Assembly: GCA_003141525.1 (NCBI GenBank)
Contig: PLML01000055.1
Location: 1-43,716, forward strand
Direction of reading: 5' to 3'
DNA from: Bacteroidales bacterium
GTDB lineage: Bacteria > Bacteroidota > Bacteroidia > Bacteroidales > VadinHA17
DNA length: 43,716 nt
The notes below the pieces were generated by a model. That model ran no database searches and was not told where the DNA came from. It saw nothing but the letters and a program-made list of their open reading frames with translations. Within the stretch, counting starts at the first letter, position 1. Each line of letters begins with the position of its first letter. A program made the translations under genes and the position numbers. Of this stretch, positions 8,266 to 16,625 are shown one piece after another.

Positions 8266-9378
8266 ATGGAAATATGTTCTGTCACCACGAAAACAGACCT
8301 GAATAGATTTATTCAATTTCCTTATAAGCTTTATAAAAATGATACCGTGTGGGTAGCCCCATTACGAGTTGAACAATATGGTCAGTTTGACTCCAGACGA
8401 AATCCTACGCTTGATCATTGCGAGTATTCCTTGTTCCTTCTTATTGATAACCAAGATGTTATTGGTCGTGTTGCCTCATTTATCGATACACTTGCACTCG
8501 AAACATGGAAAGAACCAGTGGGATTATTTGGCTATTATGAGTGCATCGATGACAAAAAGGCATCGGAAATGCTTATGGAATGTGCTGCTACATGGTTAAG
8601 AAACAAAGGCATGAAGCTTATGCGAGGTCCATGGAGTTTCGTTTCGCAGGAGTGGGGACTGGTGATTGAAGGATTCGTACCTTCACCAGTGATAATGGCA
8701 CCATATAACCCACCTTATTATGAACAGCACATGGAGTCATTTAATCTGCATAAAATAAAGGATCTCCTGATATATTATATGTCTGTAAAAGAGGGTTATA
8801 GTATCCCCGATAGAATTATGACCATGACCGATGATGTTGCTCAACGGTACCATATACATGTCCGGCATGTAGATATGAAGAACTATGATAAAGATGTTCA
8901 GAATGTTATCGATCTGTCAAATAAAAGTCTTATCAATAACTGGGGATACACACCGGTGACAAAAGCAGAAGCTGAAGCAGTTGCACGTGACCTGAAGCCA
9001 ATTCTTCAGTCAAAGGGAGTTATATTTGCCGAAGATCCTGAAAATAAACCAGTTGGTTTTGCTATTGCCCTTCCTGATGTTAACCGGTTACTTAAAGGTC
9101 TGAACGGTCGTCTGTTTCCTTTCGGATGGCTTAAGCTTATGCTTGGATTGCCAGGACTACGTAATTATCGTCTTTTTGCCCTCGGTGTTGTACCTGAATA
9201 TCACGGAAAGGGTATTGATAGTCTCCTGTATCGGGCTCTTTGTGAGTCGCTTTACACTTCAGATACCTGTATGGAGATCAATTATGTTCTTGAGGACAAC
9301 GCTCCTATGAATAACGCTATCAATAAACTGAATGCTAAGCCGTTAAGAAGGTACCGGATCTATCAGAAAGAGATCTAG
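8266..9378 (+). CDS. GNAT-fold N-acetyltransferase-like protein
   Basis: A 370-residue protein of a long family of GNAT-like proteins common in environmental bacteria. The conserved middle has GYYECIDD, MRGPWSF and IMAPYNPPYYEQHM. The C-terminus has VVPEYHGKGIDSLLYRAL, whose HGKG (313-316) is the acetyl-CoA pyrophosphate loop of GNAT motif A. The N-terminal half resembles a degenerate second GNAT domain. The substrate is unknown. It follows the molybdopterin subunit by 9 bp and is the last gene of that operon, so a link to the hydroxylase reaction product is possible but not shown. Confidence 0.75.
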   Translation: MEICSVTTKTDLNRFIQFPYKLYKNDTVWVAPLRVEQYGQFDSRRNPTLDHCEYSLFLLIDNQDVIGRVASFIDTLALETWKEPVGLFGYYECIDDKKASEMLMECAATWLRNKGMKLMRGPWSFVSQEWGLVIEGFVPSPVIMAPYNPPYYEQHMESFNLHKIKDLLIYYMSVKEGYSIPDRIMTMTDDVAQRYHIHVRHVDMKNYDKDVQNVIDLSNKSLINNWGYTPVTKAEAEAVARDLKPILQSKGVIFAEDPENKPVGFAIALPDVNRLLKGLNGRLFPFGWLKLMLGLPGLRNYRLFALGVVPEYHGKGIDSLLYRALCESLYTSDTCMEINYVLEDNAPMNNAINKLNAKPLRRYRIYQKEI

Positions 9379-9385
9379 AGACTGT

Positions 9386-9430
9386 AAAAAACATTACGCA
9401 TAAGGTGTTATAAATTCAGCAATGTTTTTT
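9386..9430 (+). terminator. Possible terminator of the molybdenum-hydroxylase operon
   Basis: AAAAAACATT at 9386-9395 and AATGTTTTTT at 9421-9430 can pair around a 25-nt loop, with T residues at the end. The stem is AT-rich and the loop long, so the call is weak. It lies just after the acetyltransferase stop. Confidence 0.35.
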
Positions 9431-9462
9431 TGAACAAATTCCCTGAAATTGTAAGATTGTCG

Positions 9463-9470
9463 TATTTTTG
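9463..9470 (+). promoter_or_regulatory. -7 promoter element of the two-component operon
   Basis: TATTTTTG matches TAnnTTTG and lies 17 bp before the GTG start of the response regulator. No good -33 element is seen at the usual spacing. Confidence 0.45.
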
Positions 9471-9487
9471 CAGTTTACTCTACTGAT

Positions 9488-10165
9488 GTGAAACTATTAA
9501 TTGTTGAAGATGACCGGTCGCTAAGCCGTTCCATTAATGATTACCTTAAAATGGAGGGTCATATTTGCGAAGTTGCACTGACTTTGAATGAAGCGATACA
9601 AAAGGCTGGTGTAAATAAGTACGATTGTGTTATTCTTGATATTGGTCTCCCTGATGGTAATGGACTGGATTTAATCCGGGAGATGAAGTCGAATAGATTA
9701 ACCGGCGGAATTCTTATACTTTCTGCAAAGAGCTCTCTGGATGATAAGCTTACAGGATTAAATATTGGAGCGGATGATTATCTCACAAAGCCGTTTCATT
9801 TTGCAGAACTCAGTGCACGAATCAATTCAATATACAGAAGGAACAATTTCCTGGGATTGAATGAAATAATTTTTAATGAGATTAGAATAAATACAGAGGA
9901 TAACCAGGTTTATGTACATGACAGACTATTAATTCTGACAAAAAAAGAGTACGATCTTTTACTGTTCTTTATTGCTAACAGGAACAGGATCATAACAAAA
10001 GAGTCAATAGTAGAACATCTATGGGGAGATAATGTAATACTTACCGATTCATTCGATTTTGTATATACTCATGTTAAAAACCTTCGTAAAAAGATTGTTG
10101 CTGCAGACGGAAGGAATTATATTAAATGTATCTACGGTTTTGGATATAAATTCATTGATAGTTGA
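9488..10165 (+). CDS. OmpR/PhoB-family response regulator
   Basis: A 225-residue DNA-binding response regulator. The receiver domain (1-115) has the acidic pair in VEDD, phospho-acceptor Asp51 in VILDIGLPDG and Lys101 in LTKPF. A winged-helix effector domain (about 128-225) has the family motifs LTKKEYDLL and VYTHVKNLRKKI and ends in YGFGYKF. The start is GTG at 9488; an ATG two bases upstream is out of frame. The stop overlaps the TTG start of the kinase gene, so the pair is translationally coupled. OmpR-type regulators bind direct repeats phased by one helical turn. Such a repeat lies before the PepSY-like gene downstream, its likely target. Confidence 0.93.
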   Translation: MKLLIVEDDRSLSRSINDYLKMEGHICEVALTLNEAIQKAGVNKYDCVILDIGLPDGNGLDLIREMKSNRLTGGILILSAKSSLDDKLTGLNIGADDYLTKPFHFAELSARINSIYRRNNFLGLNEIIFNEIRINTEDNQVYVHDRLLILTKKEYDLLLFFIANRNRIITKESIVEHLWGDNVILTDSFDFVYTHVKNLRKKIVAADGRNYIKCIYGFGYKFIDS

Positions 10166-11454
10166 AATTATTAACTAAAAGCACCTATTACTTTTTATTT
10201 TTATCCATTCTGGCAATGATTGCGGGTGGGGCCTTTTTATATTACACCATAAAGAGAGTTATTTACAGACAGATTGACGCCAGCCTGATAACTGAGAAAA
10301 CAATAATCCAAGATCAGATTAAACAAACTGATACAATACCTGATTTTGAAGCGACCTTTGGTCATCAGATAGAAGTTAAGTTGTTTAACTATTATATACG
10401 AAAATTCCAGTATATTAAAGACACTGATATTTATGACTCCCGATCAGATTCTTTTACATCCTTCAGATACCTCTTTTCTTCGGGTAATACTGTTGCAAGG
10501 AAAGGTTATACAATTACTATTATTCAGACCTTAAGTGAAGAGCAGGAATTACTCAAAGATATAAGTCTTTACAGGTACTTTTTATTATTTTCGCTGCTCT
10601 TGATTTCAATACTTTTCAACTATCTTATAGCCAGAAAACTATGGAGACCATTTTATATTTCTGTAAATAATGCCAGCAGGTACGATATACAATCTGATAA
10701 ACCTTTGGAATTACCTGAAACTGATATAAATGAATTTATACAGCTAAATGAGGTCTTTGAAAATATGACACGTAAAATGAGAGATGATTATCTTAACCTG
10801 AAAGAGTTCAGCGAAAATGCATCTCACGAGATACAAACTCCTCTTGCAGTAATACGGTCAAAAGCCGATCTGCTTATGCAACAAAAACACCTTAATAAGG
10901 ATAGCCTAAGCCTTATAAAATCTATCAATGAATCCACAACCAAATTATTTAAACTTAATCAGGGATTGCTTCTTATTTCCAAAATCGAGAATAAGGTTTT
11001 TCATGAAAGGAAGATAGTCTCCCTGAAACAAATTATTGTGAACGGACTGGATAGTTATAAAGAAATTATGCAGCTGAAAAAGATAACTGTCGAAATGGAT
11101 GCCAATGATGAAGCTTTGGTTGAAATGAATGACGTACTGGCAGAAATTATGGTTTCAAACCTGCTCAGTAATGCAGTAAGATTCAATATTGATGGTGGAT
11201 TCATTAAATGTCATATTGATAAAATGTTTCTGATATTGACAAATTCAGGATTGGCTTTAACCATTAAACCTGAAGATCTCTTTAAAAGATTTCATAAAAG
11301 CAGCAATAATCCTCAATCGGTGGGTCTGGGTTTATCTATCGTTAAAGAGATTACTGAAACTTATGGTATGCAAATAAACTATATCTTTCACGATAACATT
11401 CATGTTATAAAACTCCAATACCGCTCTAAAGGGAACTCACCACGTGCATTTTAA
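10162..11454 (+). CDS. Membrane sensor histidine kinase
   Basis: A 430-residue kinase paired with the regulator upstream. It has two transmembrane helices (about 9-29 and 138-157) flanking a periplasmic sensor of about 105 residues, then a linker, a HisKA domain with His222 in SENASHEIQTPLAV, and an ATPase domain with NLLSNAVRFN and GLGLSIVKEI. The usual DxGxG box is reduced to TNSGLAL, a form seen in a Bacteroidota subgroup, so activity is still likely. It starts with TTG at 10162, overlapping the upstream TGA by 4 bp. The signal it senses is unknown. The adjacent secreted PepSY-like product suggests an envelope cue. Confidence 0.9.
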   Translation: MKLLTKSTYYFLFLSILAMIAGGAFLYYTIKRVIYRQIDASLITEKTIIQDQIKQTDTIPDFEATFGHQIEVKLFNYYIRKFQYIKDTDIYDSRSDSFTSFRYLFSSGNTVARKGYTITIIQTLSEEQELLKDISLYRYFLLFSLLLISILFNYLIARKLWRPFYISVNNASRYDIQSDKPLELPETDINEFIQLNEVFENMTRKMRDDYLNLKEFSENASHEIQTPLAVIRSKADLLMQQKHLNKDSLSLIKSINESTTKLFKLNQGLLLISKIENKVFHERKIVSLKQIIVNGLDSYKEIMQLKKITVEMDANDEALVEMNDVLAEIMVSNLLSNAVRFNIDGGFIKCHIDKMFLILTNSGLALTIKPEDLFKRFHKSSNNPQSVGLGLSIVKEITETYGMQINYIFHDNIHVIKLQYRSKGNSPRAF

Positions 11455-11489
11455 TGAGATTTATTAATTTTTTGTTAAAAATTTCCAAC

Positions 11490-11523
11490 TTCAGTTCATC
11501 TTCAGAATTGCATAATAACTTCG
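11490..11523 (+). promoter_or_regulatory. Putative OmpR-type operator and -7 element of the PepSY-like gene
   Basis: TTCAG occurs at 11490-11494 and again at 11501-11505, start-to-start 11 bp, the spacing typical of OmpR/PhoB-family half sites. Ten bp downstream is TAACTTCG (11516-11523), a 7-of-8 match to TAnnTTTG. The repeat thus covers the -33 position, as expected of an activator site. The gene starts at 11552. Confidence 0.5.
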
Positions 11524-11551
11524 TCATATCAAACCAATTAAATTATTAGAT

Positions 11552-11872
11552 ATGAAAAAGTTGTTATTCGTTATGGTATTAGTTATGGGTGCTCTTGTTG
11601 TTAATGCCCAGAAGACCCCTGTAAAAGTTGCAGACCTTAAGAAGGCTATTACTGACAATATTGCTAAAGACTATGTCGGTTTTACTGTCAAGGAGGCAAC
11701 CAAAGTTGTTGAAAAAAGTGATACTACTTTTGCTGTGGTAGTAATAAAAGGGACAACCCAGGAAACCCTGTGCTATGATAATAATGGCAAATTCCTGAAA
11801 AAAATGGAAGCAAAGTCTGGTACACCTAAACCAGCACCAAAACCAGCTACTACCAAGCCTCCAACAAAGTAA
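11552..11872 (+). CDS. Secreted PepSY-like protein
   Basis: A 106-residue exported protein: signal peptide MKKLLFVMVLVMGALVVNAQ, then a single PepSY-like repeat of about 60 residues and a proline/lysine/threonine-rich tail (PKPAPKPATTKPPTK). The half-domain has alternating hydrophobic strands ending in ETLCYDNNGKFLKK, typical of the Bacteroidota PepSY-like family once annotated as beta-lactamase-inhibitor-like. Such genes often lie beside OmpR/kinase pairs and are thought to be their targets or accessory sensors. The low-complexity tail may interact with the wall. It is followed by a strong terminator. Biochemical function is not established. Confidence 0.75.
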   Translation: MKKLLFVMVLVMGALVVNAQKTPVKVADLKKAITDNIAKDYVGFTVKEATKVVEKSDTTFAVVVIKGTTQETLCYDNNGKFLKKMEAKSGTPKPAPKPATTKPPTK

Positions 11873-11897
11873 TAATAACAAAGGGCTGTTAATCATT

Positions 11898-11935
11898 AAA
11901 AAAGGCTGTCTTCTTGCAAAGACAGCCTTTTTTTT
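11898..11935. terminator. Strong bidirectional terminator
   Basis: A 15-bp stem, with GGCTGTCTT in one arm and AAGACAGCC in the other, around a 6-nt loop (CTTGCA), has A residues before and T residues after it, so it works in both directions. It separates the PepSY-like gene from the convergent oxidoreductase gene, whose stop codon at 11934-11936 overlaps it. Confidence 0.9.
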
Positions 11936-13442
11936 ATAACTCCCATCCTTTCCTGTATTCCCTTACCAGGAATTTATTTGCTTCAGGGACATTGGTAATC
12001 TTCATGTTCTCGGTATCGTATTCCACCCTTTTACCGGCGCGTAATGCCACTCCTCCAAGAAGAATAGTTTCTGTAACCGGTCCTGTATTTATAAAGCTAC
12101 CGGGTGATTGTGTGTTGTTTTTGAATGAGTTGATCCACACATTGTTGGCATCCTCACCGGATCTTTCGGGAGGAGTTCTTTTAGGAGTGATGTTGTTGTT
12201 CTCTACATATAGCTGAGGGTTTTCACCTCTGAATCCGGCTATTATCTTCCCTTTTTCACCAACAAACATCATACCTTCACGTTCCAGCGATTTGCCTGAA
12301 GTAATATATTCGTCAGGAGTGACAGGTTTCATGCCTCCATCGTACCAGAAAAGATCGAACGGAGATAGTTCTGCCTGTGCTTTGAACTTAAATCTGATTA
12401 TACATGAAAGAGGAAAGGCAACTTCATTCTTAACACCGACCGCCACATTACCCTGAAAAGCACATGTTGTCGTGGCATAGGCTTCAGCACTTATTGCCGG
12501 AGAATTTATTCCCAGCGTCAGGAAAAGAGGAAACAGACTGTAATGTCCCATATCTGCTATACTTCCTGCACCAAAATCGTACCAGCCTCTGAAAACGGCA
12601 TTCGTATAATATGGATGATACGGCCTGTCGGGTACAGGTCCCAGCCATAAATCCCAGTTAAAGTCCTTGGGTATAGGAGGAGTTTCTGTGGGATTTGACT
12701 GCCACTGAGGCCACATCGGTCTGTTAGACCAGTTATGTATCTCCTTTAGTTTACCAATTGAGCCATCACTTATCCATTTCTTAATTAAATCATAGTCAGG
12801 TCTCTTACTCCATGCAAGCAGATGCGTGCTCAATCCTGTCTTTTTAGCAGTTTCAATTGTAAGCCTTGCCTCATACATCCTGTTGGCAATTGGTTTATGC
12901 GTAACTACATGTTTCCCTTTTTTCATTGAAGCTATAGCTACAATTCCATGAAGATGATCAGGAGTCATGATTTTTATTGCATTAAGATCTTTCTCCTTTT
13001 CAAGCAATTCCCTGAAATCCTCATAAGCAGTACATCCTTTATAAGTACCTGAATCTTTGGATTTTCCATAATATTTCTGAACAAATTCCTGTCCGATATC
13101 CCTTCCTCCGGGTATTCCACTGATACTTTCTCCCCATGAATTATCACCTAATGCTCTCCGGATACTATCACGCACATCGTTTAATGACCAATCTATATAG
13201 TTTGTACTGAATTTATTAGGGTCGCAGACAGCCACTATCTGCAATGCAGGATTCGAAATTAAGGCAGTCATTTCTCTTAATCCCTGCGTTCCGCAACCGA
13301 TATACCCAAGCGTGATCTTATCGCTTGGAGCTATATAACCTGGTCCGCCCAGAACTTGTCTTGGTACTACTGTAAGTGCAACGGAAGCAGCAGCAGCTGA
13401 TCCGAGGAACTCGCGACGGTTAATTTTTTTTGAGATAGCCAT
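11934..13442 (-). CDS. Tat-exported Gfo/Idh/MocA family oxidoreductase
   Basis: A 502-residue NAD(P)-dependent oxidoreductase. It begins with a twin-arginine signal (NRREFLGSAAAAS, Arg9-Arg10), so it is exported folded, probably with bound cofactor. The Rossmann domain opens with ITLGYIGCGTQG and has the conserved TPDHLHGIVAIASMKKGKHV. The usual EKP is HKP here, keeping the lysine. The C-terminal domain continues with NWDLWLGP and ADMGHYS, as in secreted members of the family. Substrates are probably sugars or glycosides. It lies 71 bp after a Tat-exported TIM-barrel gene on the same strand. Such pairs are known in Bacteroidota for oxidising sugars to keto forms outside the cytoplasm. The exact reaction is inferred. 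Confidence 0.87.
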   Translation of the reverse strand: MAISKKINRREFLGSAAAASVALTVVPRQVLGGPGYIAPSDKITLGYIGCGTQGLREMTALISNPALQIVAVCDPNKFSTNYIDWSLNDVRDSIRRALGDNSWGESISGIPGGRDIGQEFVQKYYGKSKDSGTYKGCTAYEDFRELLEKEKDLNAIKIMTPDHLHGIVAIASMKKGKHVVTHKPIANRMYEARLTIETAKKTGLSTHLLAWSKRPDYDLIKKWISDGSIGKLKEIHNWSNRPMWPQWQSNPTETPPIPKDFNWDLWLGPVPDRPYHPYYTNAVFRGWYDFGAGSIADMGHYSLFPLFLTLGINSPAISAEAYATTTCAFQGNVAVGVKNEVAFPLSCIIRFKFKAQAELSPFDLFWYDGGMKPVTPDEYITSGKSLEREGMMFVGEKGKIIAGFRGENPQLYVENNNITPKRTPPERSGEDANNVWINSFKNNTQSPGSFINTGPVTETILLGGVALRAGKRVEYDTENMKITNVPEANKFLVREYRKGWEL

Positions 13443-13513
13443 TTTTTAAAATTTGTTTATTATTATCGTTAGTGATTTAATTGGCTTGAATTTATTTCCT
13501 TAGTTTACGATAT

Positions 13514-14392
13514 TCAAAGACTATGAATATAATCGGCACTCTCTTTAAATGTTTCTATTCCCATTTCCACAAAAAAATTCTTTACTCCGGCTGTTTTGAG
13601 TGTGGCGAAGAATTCCTTCCAGTCAACTATCCCTTTGCCAATTGGTACTTGCTTCTTTTCGGTAGCAGACCAATCTGCAAGGTGAGCAGAAATAAATCTT
13701 CCGGGGTATTTTTTAAAATAAGTTGAAGCTTTATAACCCTTGCTTATCACTGCTACCTGAAACTGCATTTTGACATATGCAGGATCGAGCTGACTCATCA
13801 AAGCATCATAGATAAGTGTATCGCCGATTTTTTCAAATTCCATATCGTGATTGTGGTATCCCATCTGGATACCTGATTTGCTGGCTTTCAGACCCATGGT
13901 ATTCAATTCATCAGCGGCTTTAAGCCAGTCGCTGATTGTCGCCTGTTTAGGCAGGTCGAAGCTGGACAGGATCATTTGAGCCTGGCCTGATTCCTTGGCA
14001 AATTCAACGCGATCGTCGATGTTCTGTCTGAGTTCGTCCATTCCATAATGTGTGCTCGGCCATGAAAGACCAGCGTCATTAATGATCTTCTTCAACTCTT
14101 TGGGTTTATATTTTTTCAGGGGACCGAATCCTAAACTTTCATAACCCACTGGCGAACACATTTCAACACTTTGATATCCCATATCCGCAACCATTTTTAA
14201 AGTACCCGGGAAATCATTACCAATCTTTTCCCTCACGATCCATGACTGGAATCCAACAGGCATTTTAACAGGTTCCGGACGAGAGCCGGCATCAAGATTC
14301 AGAGGAATCTGTGATGCAATAACAACTGATCCTAGTCCCAGGGCACTTTTCCCCAGGAATTGTCTTCTTGATAATTTATTCATAATGTGCAT
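13514..14392 (-). CDS. Tat-exported sugar phosphate isomerase/epimerase-like TIM-barrel protein
   Basis: A 292-residue protein with a Tat signal (SRRQFLGKSALGLGS). The mature part is a xylose-isomerase-like TIM barrel (AP endonuclease 2 superfamily), with SVEMCSPVGYE, MGYHNHDMEFE and a C-terminal VEMGIETFKESADYI. The His and Glu residues in GYHNHDMEF and FVEMG are expected metal ligands. Family members isomerise, epimerise or eliminate across keto-sugars; the phosphate in the family name is unlikely for an exported enzyme. An in-frame ATG three codons in (14383) is an equally good start. It is upstream of the Gfo/Idh oxidoreductase and probably shares its transcript. Confidence 0.85.
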   Translation of the reverse strand: MHIMNKLSRRQFLGKSALGLGSVVIASQIPLNLDAGSRPEPVKMPVGFQSWIVREKIGNDFPGTLKMVADMGYQSVEMCSPVGYESLGFGPLKKYKPKELKKIINDAGLSWPSTHYGMDELRQNIDDRVEFAKESGQAQMILSSFDLPKQATISDWLKAADELNTMGLKASKSGIQMGYHNHDMEFEKIGDTLIYDALMSQLDPAYVKMQFQVAVISKGYKASTYFKKYPGRFISAHLADWSATEKKQVPIGKGIVDWKEFFATLKTAGVKNFFVEMGIETFKESADYIHSL

Positions 14393-14447
14393 GTTTATAT
14401 TAATATGATAAGATATGATTTCCTGTAACCACAGGCTGGTAGCTGTA

Positions 14448-14455
14448 CAAATTTA
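14448..14455 (-). promoter_or_regulatory. -7 promoter element for the TIM-barrel/oxidoreductase operon
   Basis: On the minus strand TAAATTTG matches TAnnTTTG, 55 bp before the TIM-barrel start. No clear -33 element was found. Confidence 0.4.
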
Positions 14456-14544
14456 TTAAATTAACAGGATAAATAACTGAATCTCTTAATGTTTTTTAAT
14501 CCGGGTTATCAAACTAATTTAACCAATTAAATTATCTTTAGGAT

Positions 14545-15507
14545 ATGAAAAAGATTTATTATTTATTGTCCGTACTAACACTTATCACAATGCCATCTGC
14601 AAAATTTCCACAAACAGAGATCAGTAACGGATTAATCCGTGCTACAATCTACCTTCCCGATGCCACTAAAGGGTATTACCAGGGAACCCGTTTCGATTGG
14701 TCAGGAAATATGGCCAGTCTTGAGTATAGTGGTCATAATTATTTCGGCCAGTGGTTCACCAAATACAGCCCCGAAATGCATGATGTTATAATGGGACCTG
14801 TAGAAGAATTTGCTCCTTTGGACTATGCTGAAATAAAACCAGGTGGCAGCTTTATTAAAATAGGAGTAGGAGTAGTCTACAAGCAAGATGATGAGCCATA
14901 TACATTCAGCAGATTATACCAGTTATTAAACCATGGAAAGTGGTCAGTAAGAAAGAAATCAGATCAGGTTCTATTTATACATGATCTTGAAGATAAAACG
15001 TATTCATATCATTATGAAAAGACAGTCCGGCTGACTAAAGATAAACCTGAACTCATACTGAGCCATACCCTGAAGAATACAGGAGTACGTACAATAGAAA
15101 CCAGTGTATATGACCATAATTTCTTTGTAATTGACAAGCAGCCTATCGGTCCGGGAATGGTCGTGAAATTTCCTTTTAAGCTGAAGGGTAACGGAGTAGG
15201 ATTTGGAGAAATAGCTGAAATTCAGGACAACCAGATATCGTTTCTAAGAACCATCGGTAACGGGGAACATGCCGAGTGTTATTCTTTGGAAGGATTTGGA
15301 CCCAGTGCCGATGATTATGAGATCAGAATTGAAAATCGTATTACCGGCGCCGGAGTGCGAATTACCTGCGATCAGCCATTTCTTAAACTTGCATTCTGGG
15401 CCTGTCCGACAACTTTGTGTCCGGAACCTTATATAAAAATTATGGTAGAACCAGGGAAAGAAATTAGCTGGACGATTAAATATGAATTTTATACTCTGAC
15501 AAAATAA
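14545..15507 (+). CDS. Secreted galactose-mutarotase-fold protein
   Basis: A 320-residue protein with a short N-terminal hydrophobic segment that could be a signal peptide. The body resembles aldose-1-epimerase-like beta-sandwich proteins: it opens with EISNGLIRATIYLPD, then GYYQGTRFDWSG and HNYFGQWF, with a long central TLKNTGVRTIETSVYDHNFF. This fold binds and sometimes epimerises the anomeric centre of sugars. I see clear similarity to an uncharacterised family rather than to known GalM, so catalysis is uncertain. It is divergent from the Tat-exported sugar enzymes 150 bp away, which makes a carbohydrate role plausible. Its leader shares the string AACCAATTAAATTAT with the PepSY-like gene leader. 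Confidence 0.65.
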   Translation: MKKIYYLLSVLTLITMPSAKFPQTEISNGLIRATIYLPDATKGYYQGTRFDWSGNMASLEYSGHNYFGQWFTKYSPEMHDVIMGPVEEFAPLDYAEIKPGGSFIKIGVGVVYKQDDEPYTFSRLYQLLNHGKWSVRKKSDQVLFIHDLEDKTYSYHYEKTVRLTKDKPELILSHTLKNTGVRTIETSVYDHNFFVIDKQPIGPGMVVKFPFKLKGNGVGFGEIAEIQDNQISFLRTIGNGEHAECYSLEGFGPSADDYEIRIENRITGAGVRITCDQPFLKLAFWACPTTLCPEPYIKIMVEPGKEISWTIKYEFYTLTK

Positions 15508-15581
15508 CAGCCCAACACCATTCGGCCATTTACACAAGGCAAAAAGGAAATACCCAACTCTGAATTCTACACGTTATGCGC

Positions 15582-15616
15582 TAAACGCGGAACACTAAAC
15601 GCTTAATATTAAACGC
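15582..15616. repeat. Three TAAACGC heptamers at a 14-bp period
   Basis: TAAACGC starts at exactly 15582, 15596 and 15610. The intervening 7 bp differ. The repeats lie in the 146-bp gap between two convergent genes, so they are not in a promoter. Confidence 0.55.
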
Positions 15617-15653
15617 TGGACAATCAGTTATAAACTAATGTTCCTGTATTATT

Positions 15654-16625
15654 TTATTTAACCTCAGTTCTGGCTCCTGTTTTGACTACAAGATTCTTCC
15701 TCCATTCGTATTTAGCACCATTTCCAAAAGTGAGAAGAACATCATATGCTCCCGGTGGACAGGCATTAGTTAAAGTAAGGTTGTCATAACTGCCTAACTC
15801 AAGATTTTTAACAGGAGCAGGGGTTCCTGTCTGCTTTGCAGATGTGCCTGCAGGATATAGACGCATATTTTTTACTTCCTTATTTCCACCTGTGTAGATG
15901 ATAATACCTCCATTGAGATTGGTCACAATCATATAATTGACATCAGGTTTCAATGTAAAATTTTCAAGCCAGACTTTCTGGGCTTGTCCAGATATTCCGA
16001 TTGAGACAAGCACATCATAAGTTCCCGGCTTTATTTTACCTGATGTATTGTTAGTGGATTCATCAGGATGAATAGCTTTATCATGTTTGCCTTTAGCATA
16101 AAATGACAGAATACCCATGTTGCTGCTTTGTTCTGTATTCCCTTTGAATTTGTTGATTTTTAAATCATAAAATGACAAACCCTTAAGGGTTCCGGGAGAC
16201 TCTGCAATAGATATCTGGTAGTTGTAAATAGTTATTGTAACGGATGTTTTTGTCTGAGGTTTTATTAATACATTACCAATTACAAAGCTAAGTATACCTG
16301 GTTTCCCGGAAAGCTTGAAAGTTAGTTTCAGGTCATAAGTTCCTGGTGCAGCACCCAGCATCTTTATTTCTTTCCCTGCACGTAGAAGTTTAAAAGATGA
16401 ACCTGACGTAAGATCACCAAGTGTTCTGGTTATTACGGCTAAAGGAGTCTTGTCGCCGGTTTTTAATGCGGCATAATCCTGTTGTACCCATACCTGGTTC
16501 CAGCAGTGTTCATTTCTGACGGTTATACCGTTATCAAGTTTATAGCTGTAATCCGAAACGGGCTGGGCATGAAGGGAGAGAATTAAGATTGCCTGCAAAG
16601 CCAAAAAGGTAAGTAGTTTTTTCAT
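15654..16625 (-). CDS. Secreted protein with three PEGA-like internal repeats
   Basis: A 323-residue exported protein of unknown function. The signal peptide is MKKLLTFLALQAILILSLHA, followed by QPVSDYSY. The mature chain has three diverged units, each with a P-G-(T/A)-Y-D-hydrophobic core: APGTYDLKLTF, KPGTYDVLVSI and PPGAYDVLLTF. Each is followed by strands such as VWLENFTLKPDVN and WRKNLVVKTGARTEVK. This resembles PEGA-type or other small Ig-like beta-sandwich repeats used in surface binding. No catalytic motif is visible. It is convergent with the mutarotase-like gene and has no obvious operon partner. The family is not recognised beyond the fold guess. Confidence 0.6.
   Translation of the reverse strand: MKKLLTFLALQAILILSLHAQPVSDYSYKLDNGITVRNEHCWNQVWVQQDYAALKTGDKTPLAVITRTLGDLTSGSSFKLLRAGKEIKMLGAAPGTYDLKLTFKLSGKPGILSFVIGNVLIKPQTKTSVTITIYNYQISIAESPGTLKGLSFYDLKINKFKGNTEQSSNMGILSFYAKGKHDKAIHPDESTNNTSGKIKPGTYDVLVSIGISGQAQKVWLENFTLKPDVNYMIVTNLNGGIIIYTGGNKEVKNMRLYPAGTSAKQTGTPAPVKNLELGSYDNLTLTNACPPGAYDVLLTFGNGAKYEWRKNLVVKTGARTEVK

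Noticed and set aside
10162-11454. Histidine kinase as degenerate because the DxGxG box is missing its Asp
   Set aside because: A subgroup of Bacteroidota kinases has this form, and the other motifs are intact.
15582-15616. TAAACGC repeats as a replication origin with iterons
   Set aside because: Only three copies, no replication-initiator gene nearby, and the region is otherwise chromosomal.
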